DNA of 64,000 bases. Source: Variovorax flavidus (GTDB lineage: Bacteria > Pseudomonadota > Gammaproteobacteria > Burkholderiales > Burkholderiaceae_C). The DNA lies in assembly GCF_030317145.1 (NCBI RefSeq), contig NZ_JASZYE010000002.1, forward strand, positions 1 to 64,000, given 5' to 3'. Shown piece after piece: positions 1-9,304 of this stretch; position 1 is the stretch's first letter, and each line of letters starts with the position of its first letter. The position numbers and the translations under genes were made by a program. The notes under the pieces were generated by a model, which was given only the letters and a program-made list of their open reading frames with translations, did not search any database and was not told where the DNA came from.

Positions 1-216
1 GAGTGTGCGAAGCCGATGTGGACGCTGAAGGGCGACCAGACGAGCTGATTGCGGATGGCATTGTCGAAAGGAACCCGGGTCATGACGCCTGGACGGGGGG
101 CGTCAAGTGGGTCTGCCGTGTTGATGCCACTGGCATTCGCCACAGGTCGGACGTGGCATAGCGAGCTGAACGCAAACGCCCGAGCGTCTGCTTCGGAGAT
201 GACCGAAGGACGGCTT
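1..216. other. left edge, no confident gene
   Basis: This is the flank left of the IS30 element. The minus strand stays open through the whole stretch and has an ATG at base 83 reading out of the window, so a gene running leftward is possible. The visible translation (short hydrophobic and polar residues, no motif) matches no family I recognise and there is no clear ribosome-binding site. The plus-strand frame running into the IS end is an accident of the insertion. Confidence 0.3.
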
Positions 217-1456
217 CGGGCTGCGGATTCAACCGGTCGATGCAACACATTCGCTGAACATCTCAGCGGGTGTCTGGAAGCCGAGCGTCTTGCGCGGTCT
301 CTCGTTCAATTGTCTCGCGATCGCGTTGAGTTGAAGCTGTGAGAACCCTGAGATGTCCATGCCCTTCGGCATGTACTGCCTGAGCAATCCGTTCGTGTTC
401 TCGTTGCTGCCACGCTGCCATGGGTTCTGCGGATCGCAGAAGTACACCTGGATGTCGGTGGCCAACGTGAACTTCTTGTGAGCGTGCATCTCCGTGCCTC
501 TGTCCCAGGTCAGTGACTTGTAGAGCTCCTGTGGCAGCTTGCGGGCGTTCTTGATGAGTGCGGTGACGACGGTCTGGGAGTCCTTGCCATCCAGCTTGAC
601 CAACATCACGTATCGCGTCTGGCGCTCAACGAGCGTGGCGATCTGGCTGTTGGCGCTTCCGAAGAGCAAGTCGCCTTCCCAGTGACCGGGAACTGCTCGA
701 TCTTCGACCGTGGCTGGCCGCTCGCTGATGGAGACCGCGTCGACGATTCTTCCGTGGACGTCTGTCTTCTGCGTGTACTGGCGTGAGCGGCGCATGCCCC
801 GGGTGCGTCTGAGATGCTGCAACAGCTCCCTCTTCAAGGCCCCGCGGGCTTGAATGAACAGGCTGCGGTAGATGGTCTCGTGGGACACGTGAGAGGTCTC
901 GTCGCTCGAATAAGTATGCTTGAGCCAACCGGCAATCTGCTCCGGAGACCATTGCAGCCGTAGCTTCTCCGTCACGATGCGGGCTAGCTCCCGGTTCTCA
1001 GCCAGCCTGCAGCGCTTGGGTCGAAGAGCCCGATCCCAGGCTGCCTGGTCGGCCTGCGCCGCCCGATAGCACCCTGAACCACCGTTGCGCCTGATCTCGC
1101 GGCTGATGGTGGATGGCGCTCGCCCGAGGATCAACGCGATCGAGCGAATCGAGAACCCAGTCGCCATGGCACGCGAGATCTCCTCGCGCTCGACCAGCGT
1201 CAGCGCCCTCGATGAACGAGTTCGCTCCGGTGGTCGAATGCCGCCCGTACGGGACAAGATCTTCTGTACGGACGTGTGTGTCCGATCAAACAGTTGAGCG
1301 ATCTGATGCAGGGTCCACCCCTGCCGCCATCGCTCCCACATCAATGCCTTCTGGCTGTCTGTGTAGTAGGTTCGCGTCCGGTAGGCCATCTGCAACACTC
1401 CTTCTGCCAACGGCAGTCATCAGTGTGTTGCATCGACCGGTTGAATCCGCAGCCCG
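217..1456 (-). mobile_element. IS30-family insertion sequence, intact
   Basis: The element is about 1.24 kb with near-terminal inverted repeats. Bases 217-249 and 1424-1456 are perfect inverted copies over about 33 bp (core CTGCGGATTCAACCGGTCGA). One transposase fills almost the whole interior. The left flank ends in TT and the right flank begins with TT, compatible with the 2-3 bp target duplications of IS30 elements, but too short to prove the exact ends. Perfect ends and an unbroken transposase suggest recent or still active insertion (inference). Confidence 0.88.
229..1410 (-). CDS. IS30-family transposase
   Basis: DDE transposase of 393 aa. The N-terminal part carries helix-turn-helix segments (about residues 32-52 and 85-107, the second with the IS30-typical TISREIRRNG). 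The catalytic core shows D247 (GHWEGDLL), D303 (LTWDRGTEM) and E337 (NPWQRGSNENTNG). D303 and E337 are 33 residues apart, the spacing expected for IS30. The C-terminal NERPRKTLGFQTP is also family-typical. Translation may start at the internal Met8 (base 1389) instead of the first Met. The stop codon lies inside the left inverted-repeat region. No frameshift is seen. Confidence 0.93.
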   Translation of the reverse strand: MAEGVLQMAYRTRTYYTDSQKALMWERWRQGWTLHQIAQLFDRTHTSVQKILSRTGGIRPPERTRSSRALTLVEREEISRAMATGFSIRSIALILGRAPSTISREIRRNGGSGCYRAAQADQAAWDRALRPKRCRLAENRELARIVTEKLRLQWSPEQIAGWLKHTYSSDETSHVSHETIYRSLFIQARGALKRELLQHLRRTRGMRRSRQYTQKTDVHGRIVDAVSISERPATVEDRAVPGHWEGDLLFGSANSQIATLVERQTRYVMLVKLDGKDSQTVVTALIKNARKLPQELYKSLTWDRGTEMHAHKKFTLATDIQVYFCDPQNPWQRGSNENTNGLLRQYMPKGMDISGFSQLQLNAIARQLNERPRKTLGFQTPAEMFSECVASTG

Positions 1457-1721
1457 TTGCGGACGTAGCGGCTTCGCGAAAGCGGTCCTTCGAGGCGACC
1501 GACGGCTATGGGCCCTAGCCCGCCCCTCGCCAGCGCCCGTCGTACGACAGCAATGCGCGCAGAAGCCGACCTTCGCGTTGCTGTGCGCGCTGCCCGTCAC
1601 AGCCAGTGGCGACCCCAAGGGCAGACTCGTGTCCCTCCCGCTTCCCATTGCGCTTCAAGCCGCAACCTGGAGGCGTTAGGCAAGCGTCTCCGGCGAAGCA
1701 TGGCTCAAGAGCCACAGCGCT

Positions 1722-2939
1722 TCACGACCGCACGCATTCCGCACTCGCACGAGGATGCGGCAAAGTCGCGGTCCAGACGACGAGTGCAACCGCACTCACG
1801 GAGGCTCCCAGAATGCACACTCCAGACCAGCCGGCGTGCGCGTACACGGCGGTCGATGCAATCGCGCCCGCCCCGCTGCCCACGGCGTAGAACAACATGT
1901 AGCACCCGATCAGGCGACCATGCGATTCGGCCGGCCTTCGGAGAATCATCGCCTGGTTGGTGACGTGCAGGGCCTGGCAGCCTACGTCGAGCAGCAAGAT
2001 GCCGGCAGCCAGCCACCACAGGGAGGACTGCGTGAAGCCGAGGGGTATCCATGCCAGAAGCAGCAGCACGAGTGCAGCCGCGCTGGTGTGCTGGCCCCAA
2101 CCCTGGTCGGCCCACCGTCCTGCTCGCCCGGCGAAGAACGCACCGACGGCGCCAAGCAAACCGAACGCGCCAACAGCTGAATGCGACAGTGACAGGGGTG
2201 GCGCCGTCAGCGGCAACGCGAGAGCACTCCAGAAGATGCTGAAGACAGCGAACATCAGCAAGGCCAGGGTGCCGCGAGTTCTGAGCACCCGGTCCGTCAG
2301 CAACAGGCCCAACGTCGACCGTACGAGCTGGATGTAGGGGAGACGCGAGGCTGTAGCCGGCTGTGCGGGCAACTGCCTCCAGATCAGCGCACCGAGTGCA
2401 GCCATCACGGCCGCGGAACCGACGTACACACCGCGCCAGCCGACCCAATCCGCAACGAGGCCCGACCAGACTCTTGCGAGCAACAGTCCGACGACCACTC
2501 CCGCTTGCGCGGCCCCGACAACGCGCCCGCGTTCACGGGGGGCAGCGGTGCTCGCCGCATACGCAATCATCCCTTGCGTCATCGCAGTACCGAGAAGGCC
2601 GACAGCGAGCATGCCTGCCATCAAGGCGATGGTGCTGCGAGCCATGGCTACGCTGCCAAGAGCGAGGACAAGGCCCATCAGCTGAAGGCGGGCGAGTCGC
2701 CGGCGGTCGTACTGGTCGCCCAAAGGAACGAGCAGCAACAAGGCGAGCACCGACCCGGCCTGGGTGGCCGTCACCACACCTCCGATGGCGGCTGGTGCGA
2801 CGCCGAAGTCCACCGCGAGGCTATCGAGCAATGGCTGTGCGAAGTACACATTCGCGACGCTGGCGCCGCTGGTGCAGGCAAAGAGCGCGACCAGCTTCCG
2901 CGGCATGGCCGAGGAACTGGTTGGAGAGAGTGTGGGCAT
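1722..2939 (-). CDS. MFS transporter (drug-efflux type)
   Basis: 405-residue inner-membrane protein with about 12 hydrophobic segments, the usual length for the major facilitator superfamily. After helix 2 it has a family loop motif in the form GDQYDRRR, and it resembles the YnfM/DHA1 type of exporter. Substrate is not predictable from sequence. It is divergent from an HxlR regulator with about 90 bp between the starts. That stretch holds two mirrored operator-like repeats, so the regulator very likely controls this exporter. An internal Met13 is an alternative start. Confidence 0.85.
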   Translation of the reverse strand: MPTLSPTSSSAMPRKLVALFACTSGASVANVYFAQPLLDSLAVDFGVAPAAIGGVVTATQAGSVLALLLLVPLGDQYDRRRLARLQLMGLVLALGSVAMARSTIALMAGMLAVGLLGTAMTQGMIAYAASTAAPRERGRVVGAAQAGVVVGLLLARVWSGLVADWVGWRGVYVGSAAVMAALGALIWRQLPAQPATASRLPYIQLVRSTLGLLLTDRVLRTRGTLALLMFAVFSIFWSALALPLTAPPLSLSHSAVGAFGLLGAVGAFFAGRAGRWADQGWGQHTSAAALVLLLLAWIPLGFTQSSLWWLAAGILLLDVGCQALHVTNQAMILRRPAESHGRLIGCYMLFYAVGSGAGAIASTAVYAHAGWSGVCILGASVSAVALVVWTATLPHPRASAECVRS

Positions 2940-2943
2940 GATT

Positions 2944-2968
2944 TTCTGGTTTCAATTTAAAACCAGAA
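2944..2968 (-). promoter_or_regulatory. candidate HxlR operator 1
   Basis: An imperfect palindrome with arms TCTGGTTT and AAACCAGA around a 7-bp AT-rich centre (2945-2967). Read on the minus strand it matches operator 2 at about 19 of 25 positions, sharing GGTTTTAAA and AACCAGAA. It sits next to the MFS start, where a bound repressor would block that promoter. Assignment to the HxlR protein is inference from position and symmetry. Confidence 0.55.
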
Positions 2969-2979
2969 CGAGTTTAGTC

Positions 2980-3004
2980 TCTCGGTTTTAAAATGCAACC
3001 AGAA
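2980..3004 (+). promoter_or_regulatory. candidate HxlR operator 2
   Basis: The second copy of the repeat in the divergent intergenic region, in opposite orientation to operator 1 and about 36 bp from it centre to centre. It shares GGTTTTAAA and AACCAGAA with the first copy. It lies just upstream of the HxlR start, which suggests autoregulation. One arm is less symmetric (AAATGCAACC), so it may be the weaker site. Confidence 0.5.
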
Positions 3005-3032
3005 GGCGGCCTGTTGCTGCCCGGAGATGCTG

Positions 3033-3476
3033 ATGGCAGAACGAAAGCGGATGAACACGGCCAGATGTCCCGTAGCGCGGGCGCTGGACGTCATCGGCGA
3101 CCGATGGTCGCTGCTGATCGTGCGAGATGCGTTCGACGGGGTCAGTCGGTTCAGCGACTTTCAAGCGAGCCTGGGCGTCGCTCGCAACATCCTGGCCAGC
3201 AGACTCAAGGCGCTGGTGGAAGAAGGCGTGCTGGAGTCCCGGCCGGCCTCCGACGGCACGGCGTACCACCAATACGTTCTGACGCCCAAGGGGCAAGCGC
3301 TCTTCCCTGTCATCGTTGGTCTGAGGCAATGGGGTGAAGGCAACCTCTTCCGCCGCGGCGAGCGCCACTCACGGCTTGTCGAAAAAGAGAGCGGCAAGCC
3401 GGTCGCACGCCTGGAGGTCTCTGGTGTCGCGGGACGCGCTCTGGCGTTCGGCGATGTCGTTGTGGTCGAGAAGTAG
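3033..3476 (+). CDS. HxlR-family transcriptional regulator
   Basis: Winged-helix DNA-binding protein of about 147 aa, typical for HxlR. The hallmark N-terminal segment CPVARALDVIGDRWSLLIVR is clear, followed by FSDFQASLGVARNILASRL (recognition helix) and the wing region with YVLTPKG. The first ATG (3027) touches the GGAG of the ribosome-binding site. The ATG at 3033 leaves six bases of spacing and is preferred. HxlR proteins often respond to aldehydes, quinones or redox stress; the signal here is unknown. It is divergent from the MFS exporter. Confidence 0.88.
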   Translation: MAERKRMNTARCPVARALDVIGDRWSLLIVRDAFDGVSRFSDFQASLGVARNILASRLKALVEEGVLESRPASDGTAYHQYVLTPKGQALFPVIVGLRQWGEGNLFRRGERHSRLVEKESGKPVARLEVSGVAGRALAFGDVVVVEK

Positions 3477-3653
3477 CGGCTCCGCGCCCGCCAAGGCCCT
3501 TCGCTGCACCAAGGTGCAATACCGCCGAACCTCTTGCTGAAGGATGATGGAGCGACTTTGCGCAACCGATCACGGTAGTTGGTTGTGAAAAGCGAAACGA
3601 AGTTGTAGCCGCGAAAGCGTGCGGTCCGACGACGACTGGACAAGGAGATGCTC

Positions 3654-4940
3654 ATGGCGGCGCACGAAAGTCCCTTCGACATCACGACAAAGCGAGAACG
3701 CTCGATGCTGACGGTAGGCCTCCCTGCCATCGTCGTCGGCATTGGCGCAGCAATCATCCTTGTTGTCGTCGTGGCAGCCGCGAGTCTGCTTCAGAAGTTC
3801 CTGTGGCAGACCTTGCCGCCAAGCTTTGGCGCTACCGCGACGACGTGGTGGTGGGTACTGGGCATGCTCACCTTGACGGGGCTCGTCGTCGGATTGATCG
3901 TGCGCTTCTTTCCGGGGCATGCCGGCCCCGACCCTGCCACCATCGAACTGTTCGGCAAACCTACGCCGTTGTTCGTGCTGCCCGGCCTGGTGCTTGCATT
4001 GATCATTGCGCTGGCGGGCGGCGTCAGCCTCGGCCCCGAGAACCCGATCATTGCCACCATCGTGGGCATCGTCGTCGCCATCGGCACCAAGCTCATGCCG
4101 CGCGTACAGACCACGGGCTGGGTCATGCTGGCCGCAGCCGGGACGATCGGCGCGATGTTCGGCACGCCGGTCGCGGCAGCACTGCTCTTTTCCGAGATGG
4201 TCGTCACTGGCGACAAGGACAAGCCGGTGTGGGACCAGTTGTTCGGACCCTTGGTGGCGGCGGGCGCGGGTGGACTGACGATGTCGCAGTTCGAGGAGTT
4301 GAGCTTCGCATTGCCGATTCAGCCGTACACGCAGCCGACGCTCGCCGACATTGGTATCGGCGTTCTGGTCGCGATGGCGGCCGTGGCGATCGGCATGGTG
4401 GCGGTCTGGCTTTTCCCGATCTTCCACAGGCTCTTCAAGTCCATGCGAAGCGTGATCCTCGCCATGACCGCGGGCGGTTTCCTGCTCGGCCTGCTGGGAA
4501 TCGTCGGCGGCCCCATCACCATGTTCAAGGGACTGGGCGAGATGAAGGAACTGACAAGCACCGCCGGCGACTATTCCGTCTCCGCGATGGCGATGATCGT
4601 CGTGATCAAGCTGCTGGCCATCCTGATCTCGGGCACCTGCGGATTTCGCGGTGGGCGCATATTCCCGATGGTGTTCGTCGGCGTGGCTTTTGGGCTTTTG
4701 GTCCATCAGGTCTTCCCGTCGGTGCCGGGCGCGCTCACCGTCGCGTGTTCGGTCCTCGGCTTCACGCTGGTCGTCACTCGCGACGGCTGGCTGAGCCTGT
4801 TCATGGGTGTGGTGATGATCCCTGGCACGGACCTGTTGCCGCTTCTCTGTGTGGCGATCTTGCCCATCTGGCTGTTACTGGCCGGGCGCCCGCTCATGCT
4901 GGTCGAACCCGATGCGGCGACGCCGCCAAAGGCCGGCTGA
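3654..4940 (+). CDS. ClC-type ion channel/transporter (YfeO-like)
   Basis: 428-residue multi-pass membrane protein of the chloride channel (ClC) superfamily. ClC signatures are visible: GGVSLGPENP near residue 125, matching the selectivity-filter GxxxGPExP, and GFRGGRIFPMVFVG near residue 330. It lacks C-terminal CBS domains, like the E. coli YfeO group. The perfect AAGGAG at 3642-3647 abuts the first ATG (3648) but is six bases from the ATG at 3654, which is preferred. The arylsulfatase starts 135 bp downstream on the same strand, so the two may be co-transcribed. Anion specificity is unknown. Confidence 0.82.
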   Translation: MAAHESPFDITTKRERSMLTVGLPAIVVGIGAAIILVVVVAAASLLQKFLWQTLPPSFGATATTWWWVLGMLTLTGLVVGLIVRFFPGHAGPDPATIELFGKPTPLFVLPGLVLALIIALAGGVSLGPENPIIATIVGIVVAIGTKLMPRVQTTGWVMLAAAGTIGAMFGTPVAAALLFSEMVVTGDKDKPVWDQLFGPLVAAGAGGLTMSQFEELSFALPIQPYTQPTLADIGIGVLVAMAAVAIGMVAVWLFPIFHRLFKSMRSVILAMTAGGFLLGLLGIVGGPITMFKGLGEMKELTSTAGDYSVSAMAMIVVIKLLAILISGTCGFRGGRIFPMVFVGVAFGLLVHQVFPSVPGALTVACSVLGFTLVVTRDGWLSLFMGVVMIPGTDLLPLLCVAILPIWLLLAGRPLMLVEPDAATPPKAG

Positions 4941-5075
4941 GGCAGATTGCAAGCGCCTCTCCCCGGCCGTTGTACGGCCTCCGCTTCATGACCGCTCGGG
5001 CGGCAAACGGCAACGCAGGCGGCCGCAAATGCCTGTTTCGTACCACCGTCTCTATCGAAAAAGGAGTGTCACCAC

Positions 5076-6617
<1,542 letters not shown>

Positions 6618-6670
6618 GCGCGGGTCGCTCCGGCGGCTGTCGGCCCCGCGCTTCCGCTCGGGCGGCCAAC

Positions 6671-6955
6671 TCAACGCGATTCGCCAGCCAGTCTCGACCG
6701 TCGAGAGGGATTGGCTCGGCGGTAGGTTGCCCACTTCACGGTCAGGATGTCAGCCGCGATCTTGGCCGCGTTGACCCCTGCATAGGATTCGGCCGGATCG
6801 AACTGGAAGCCCTCGTGGTATCGGACGACCTCGGCATAGTCTTTGTCGAAGGTCATCGGACCCATGAGTTCCATGGGATCGACTCCAGCCGGGATTGCCA
6901 GAAACTTGTTCGGATTCGTGGCGCTTTGGTAAAGGTCGACGCTCATCAGGTTCAT
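6671..6955 (-). CDS. hypothetical protein
   Basis: A soluble protein of about 94 aa that I do not recognise. The ATG at 6955 is chosen because AGGGG lies eight bases upstream; a TTG at 6982 would extend it by nine residues. The central part (IPAGVDPMELMGPMTFDKDY) is ordinary, well-composed protein sequence, and the end is Arg-rich. It is convergent with the arylsulfatase, 53 bp apart. No domain, membrane segment or signal peptide is seen. Confidence 0.55.
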   Translation of the reverse strand: MNLMSVDLYQSATNPNKFLAIPAGVDPMELMGPMTFDKDYAEVVRYHEGFQFDPAESYAGVNAAKIAADILTVKWATYRRANPSRRSRLAGESR

Positions 6956-7165
6956 ATCAGCTGCCCCTCGCCGTGTGGTCAATGGTGAGGTGAACCGCGA
7001 CGGTTCGAACTCACGGCCGAAGCCCGTGGCCGGGTGGCCCTTGGGTTCCGCGGATGATCTGTCGCGCCGGCAGACCGTGCAATCAGCGTGCGCCTACAAC
7101 GTGCAGGCCGCCGCCTTCTTGCCGATCGCCGGCGCGAAGGGCCGGTTCTCGTGCCGTACGGTCAG

Positions 7166-7615
7166 CTAGTCCACGAAGTTCACCAACAGGGGCGAGACCG
7201 CGCGCATGAATGCGATCTCGCATGGCTTCATTTCGCAGCGATCCATGGCGAAGTGAGACAGCACCCCGCACGCGGGCCCGTCCATTGGCATCAGCACCAG
7301 CCCGCAGTACGAGATGATCGGGCTGATGTGTGCCTCGAGGCGACCGTCCTGGCTGCAATCCGACGAGACAAACTCGCCGTTTGCAAGCGTGAGGTTCCCC
7401 AATTCGTTCAGGAGCAAGGCGCTTTGCAGATAGGCGCGGTTCTCGCCGAAACGATCAAAAACGCAAACAGGTATCAAAGCTCCGACGTGAAACCTGTGCA
7501 GTGCCGTGTAACGGAACCCCGTCCGGTCATTCAGAAGTTCCAGCGCTGAGTCCAGGCCATGCTGAAGGCGGGTCTTGAACGTCAGTAGCTGATCTTCAAA
7601 GGGAATGTCGATCAT
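7166..7615 (-). CDS. GAF-like sensory domain protein
   Basis: A protein of about 149 aa resembling a single GAF-type small-molecule sensor domain. The segment ALELLNDRTGFRYTALHRF followed by GALIPVCVFDRFGENRAYL is like the first strands and loop of GAF folds, and FVSSDCSQDGRLEAHISPI continues in that style. No output domain is attached. The start is uncertain: Met at 7615 is taken, while Mets at 7681 and 7663 or a start at 7825 would add up to 70 Arg/Ser-rich residues of doubtful quality. Function unknown; it lies beside two phage-type repressors. Confidence 0.5.
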   Translation of the reverse strand: MIDIPFEDQLLTFKTRLQHGLDSALELLNDRTGFRYTALHRFHVGALIPVCVFDRFGENRAYLQSALLLNELGNLTLANGEFVSSDCSQDGRLEAHISPIISYCGLVLMPMDGPACGVLSHFAMDRCEMKPCEIAFMRAVSPLLVNFVD

Positions 7616-7868
7616 CGGATGGTGGCGCCCGAAACGGCCCTCGCACGCATAGCTGATCGGCATGGACGAACAGCTGTCCATGATGCGAACCGCGTTTGGG
7701 GATGGGTGCGCGGCGCAACTGCGAATACGAAGCTTGGGCCATGACCTCTCAGCCGTCGTGGATCCACGTCTTGAAATCCCGGTTTCGGTCGCCGCTTCAA
7801 GGGGGGGGGCTAGAAAATATAGCACCGCATATTCAATCTATCCACCGCCCCGGCGGCGTCAAGGGTAC

Positions 7869-8486
7869 TTAGCGAAACCGCTTGCTGAACTCGCGCACGA
7901 CGCCCACGACCCTCGCACCATCCAGCGGCTTGATCGGGTAGCGCGAATTGAGAGGCTTCAGATACAGGTCGCCGCCGTCCCTGACGAGCTGCTTGAAGGT
8001 GGTGGCTCCGTCGCCGCTCAGCGCGATGACGTAGTCGCCCGGCACGGCGGTCAATTCGGGCTCGACGACGATGATCGAGCCCGGCGGAAACGAATCGCCC
8101 GCTTCACTCACCATGCTGTCGCCCTGGACTGCGAGCGCGTAGGTATGGCGCTTGACGGGTACCGACACCGGCACCGTGTCGAATTTGCCCTTCGGCTTGA
8201 AATTGTCGATGACGGTGTAGTCGCCTGCCTCGACATCTGACACCAGCGGCACTTCAGTGCGCATGGCAATTCCCTGGCCGATGTTCGAGCCGCCCGACAC
8301 CAACTCGGCCACGGAAATCCCCAGCAACTCTGCAACGCGATGCTGGTTGCTTCTTTTGGGCGCCGTACCGCCTGGCTTTTCCCATTGTTGGACCGCTCCT
8401 CGACTGACTCCTACAGCGTCAGCGAATTGCTGTTCGCTCATTCCAAGGTTCCGGCGCCCTTCCCGGATCAGTCGATGGCTGCTCAT
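7869..8486 (-). CDS. LexA-like repressor with S24 autoprotease domain (A)
   Basis: 205-aa repressor with an N-terminal XRE-type helix-turn-helix (residues about 18-45, QQFADAVGVSRGAVQQW) and a C-terminal S24 self-cleaving domain. The cleavage dipeptide A87-G88 (DVEAGDY), catalytic S124 (QGDSMV) and K165 (TTFKQL) are all present. LexA, cI and UmuD proteins of this type cut themselves when bound by RecA filaments, so SOS induction is plausible. A close paralogue is divergently transcribed 116 bp away. No prophage genes are recognisable around it. Confidence 0.88.
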   Translation of the reverse strand: MSSHRLIREGRRNLGMSEQQFADAVGVSRGAVQQWEKPGGTAPKRSNQHRVAELLGISVAELVSGGSNIGQGIAMRTEVPLVSDVEAGDYTVIDNFKPKGKFDTVPVSVPVKRHTYALAVQGDSMVSEAGDSFPPGSIIVVEPELTAVPGDYVIALSGDGATTFKQLVRDGGDLYLKPLNSRYPIKPLDGARVVGVVREFSKRFR

Positions 8487-8602
8487 GGCCGAAGACTACT
8501 GGTGGCGTTGGATAGAAGTTTATTCCACGATAGGCTTTCTTGCGGGGGTAGGACGACGTCGCCAATGACGGATGGAAGAGTGCACAGCCATCACAATCCA
8601 CC
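8487..8602. promoter_or_regulatory. divergent promoter region between two S24 repressors
   Basis: This 116-bp AT-richer stretch separates the two divergent repressor genes and must contain both promoters. Two short imperfect direct repeats start with GATAG at 8511 and 8529, each followed by T-rich sequence (gatagaagtttatt and gataggctttctt). They are candidate operator half-sites with about 18 bp spacing. The assignment is weak because the repeats are short and not palindromic. Confidence 0.35.
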
Positions 8603-9292
8603 ATGGCTTCCCCCTCGGACCAAGAGCAAGTCTGCCCCGTCTGCTTTTCGGCCTTCCGCACGCCAGCCTTCGATCGGAAAAACGTTCGCGAGCTGATCAC
8701 CGAAGGTCGCCGGAAGCTTGCCATGAGTGTCGGCACCTTCGCCCGGGCGGCAGGCGTGACGCGGGCCGCCGTGCAGCAATGGGAACGGCCCGACGGAACG
8801 GCCCCCAATCGCAGCCACCGCCCGACGGTCGCACGGCTGCTCGGCATGTCGATCGACGAATTGCTCTCAGGAGGACCTCGACCCTCGGGCAAATGGCGTC
8901 GTCGCGGCGTGCGGGTTCTTTCGGCGGTGGAGGCCGGCGGCTTTGCCAGCATCGACAACTTCGGCCCTCACAGCGAATTGGAAACCGTGTCCGTCACCGT
9001 TGACGTCCAGCGGCATACCTTTGCGCTGCGGGTTCACGGCGAAAGCATGCGAGGCAAGGGCGCAAATTCGTTTCCGCCGGGCACCGTCGTCGTGATCGAG
9101 CCAGACATGAAAGCCCGGCATGGCGATTTCGTGATCGTCCAGAACCGTGCGAAGCAGGCGACGTTCAAGCAACTCGTATTGATCGACGAAGTGTCGTGCC
9201 TGAAGCCGCTGAACAAGCGGTTCAAGACCCGGCCGCTGGGCGACGGCGTCGTCATTGGCGTCGTGCGGGAAGCCATCTGGCACCTTCGATAG
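8603..9292 (+). CDS. LexA-like repressor with S24 autoprotease domain (B)
   Basis: 229-aa paralogue of repressor A. The helix-turn-helix (residues 44-61) is nearly the same as in A, both having GV(S/T)R-AVQQWE followed by a GTAP tract. The S24 domain keeps the cleavage pair A111-G112, catalytic S148 (HGESMR) and K189 (ATFKQL). It differs by an N-terminal extension of about 27 residues carrying a CPVC motif (C11, C14), which could bind metal or sense redox state (inference). The ribosome-binding site is poor, so the start is not certain, but no other Met precedes the HTH. It is convergent with the methyltransferase. Confidence 0.85.
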   Translation: MASPSDQEQVCPVCFSAFRTPAFDRKNVRELITEGRRKLAMSVGTFARAAGVTRAAVQQWERPDGTAPNRSHRPTVARLLGMSIDELLSGGPRPSGKWRRRGVRVLSAVEAGGFASIDNFGPHSELETVSVTVDVQRHTFALRVHGESMRGKGANSFPPGTVVVIEPDMKARHGDFVIVQNRAKQATFKQLVLIDEVSCLKPLNKRFKTRPLGDGVVIGVVREAIWHLR

Positions 9293-9304
9293 ACGGCCCA
9301 ACCT

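Noticed and set aside
49..342. Open frame crossing the left IS30 end on the plus strand
   Set aside because: It reads through the inverted repeat into the IS in the wrong strand, has no motif or ribosome-binding site, and is an artefact of the insertion.
1674..1690. GTTAGGC core resembling an integron attC site
   Set aside because: No matching RYYYAAC partner occurs at the right distance upstream, and there is no integrase; a single 7-bp core is chance-level.
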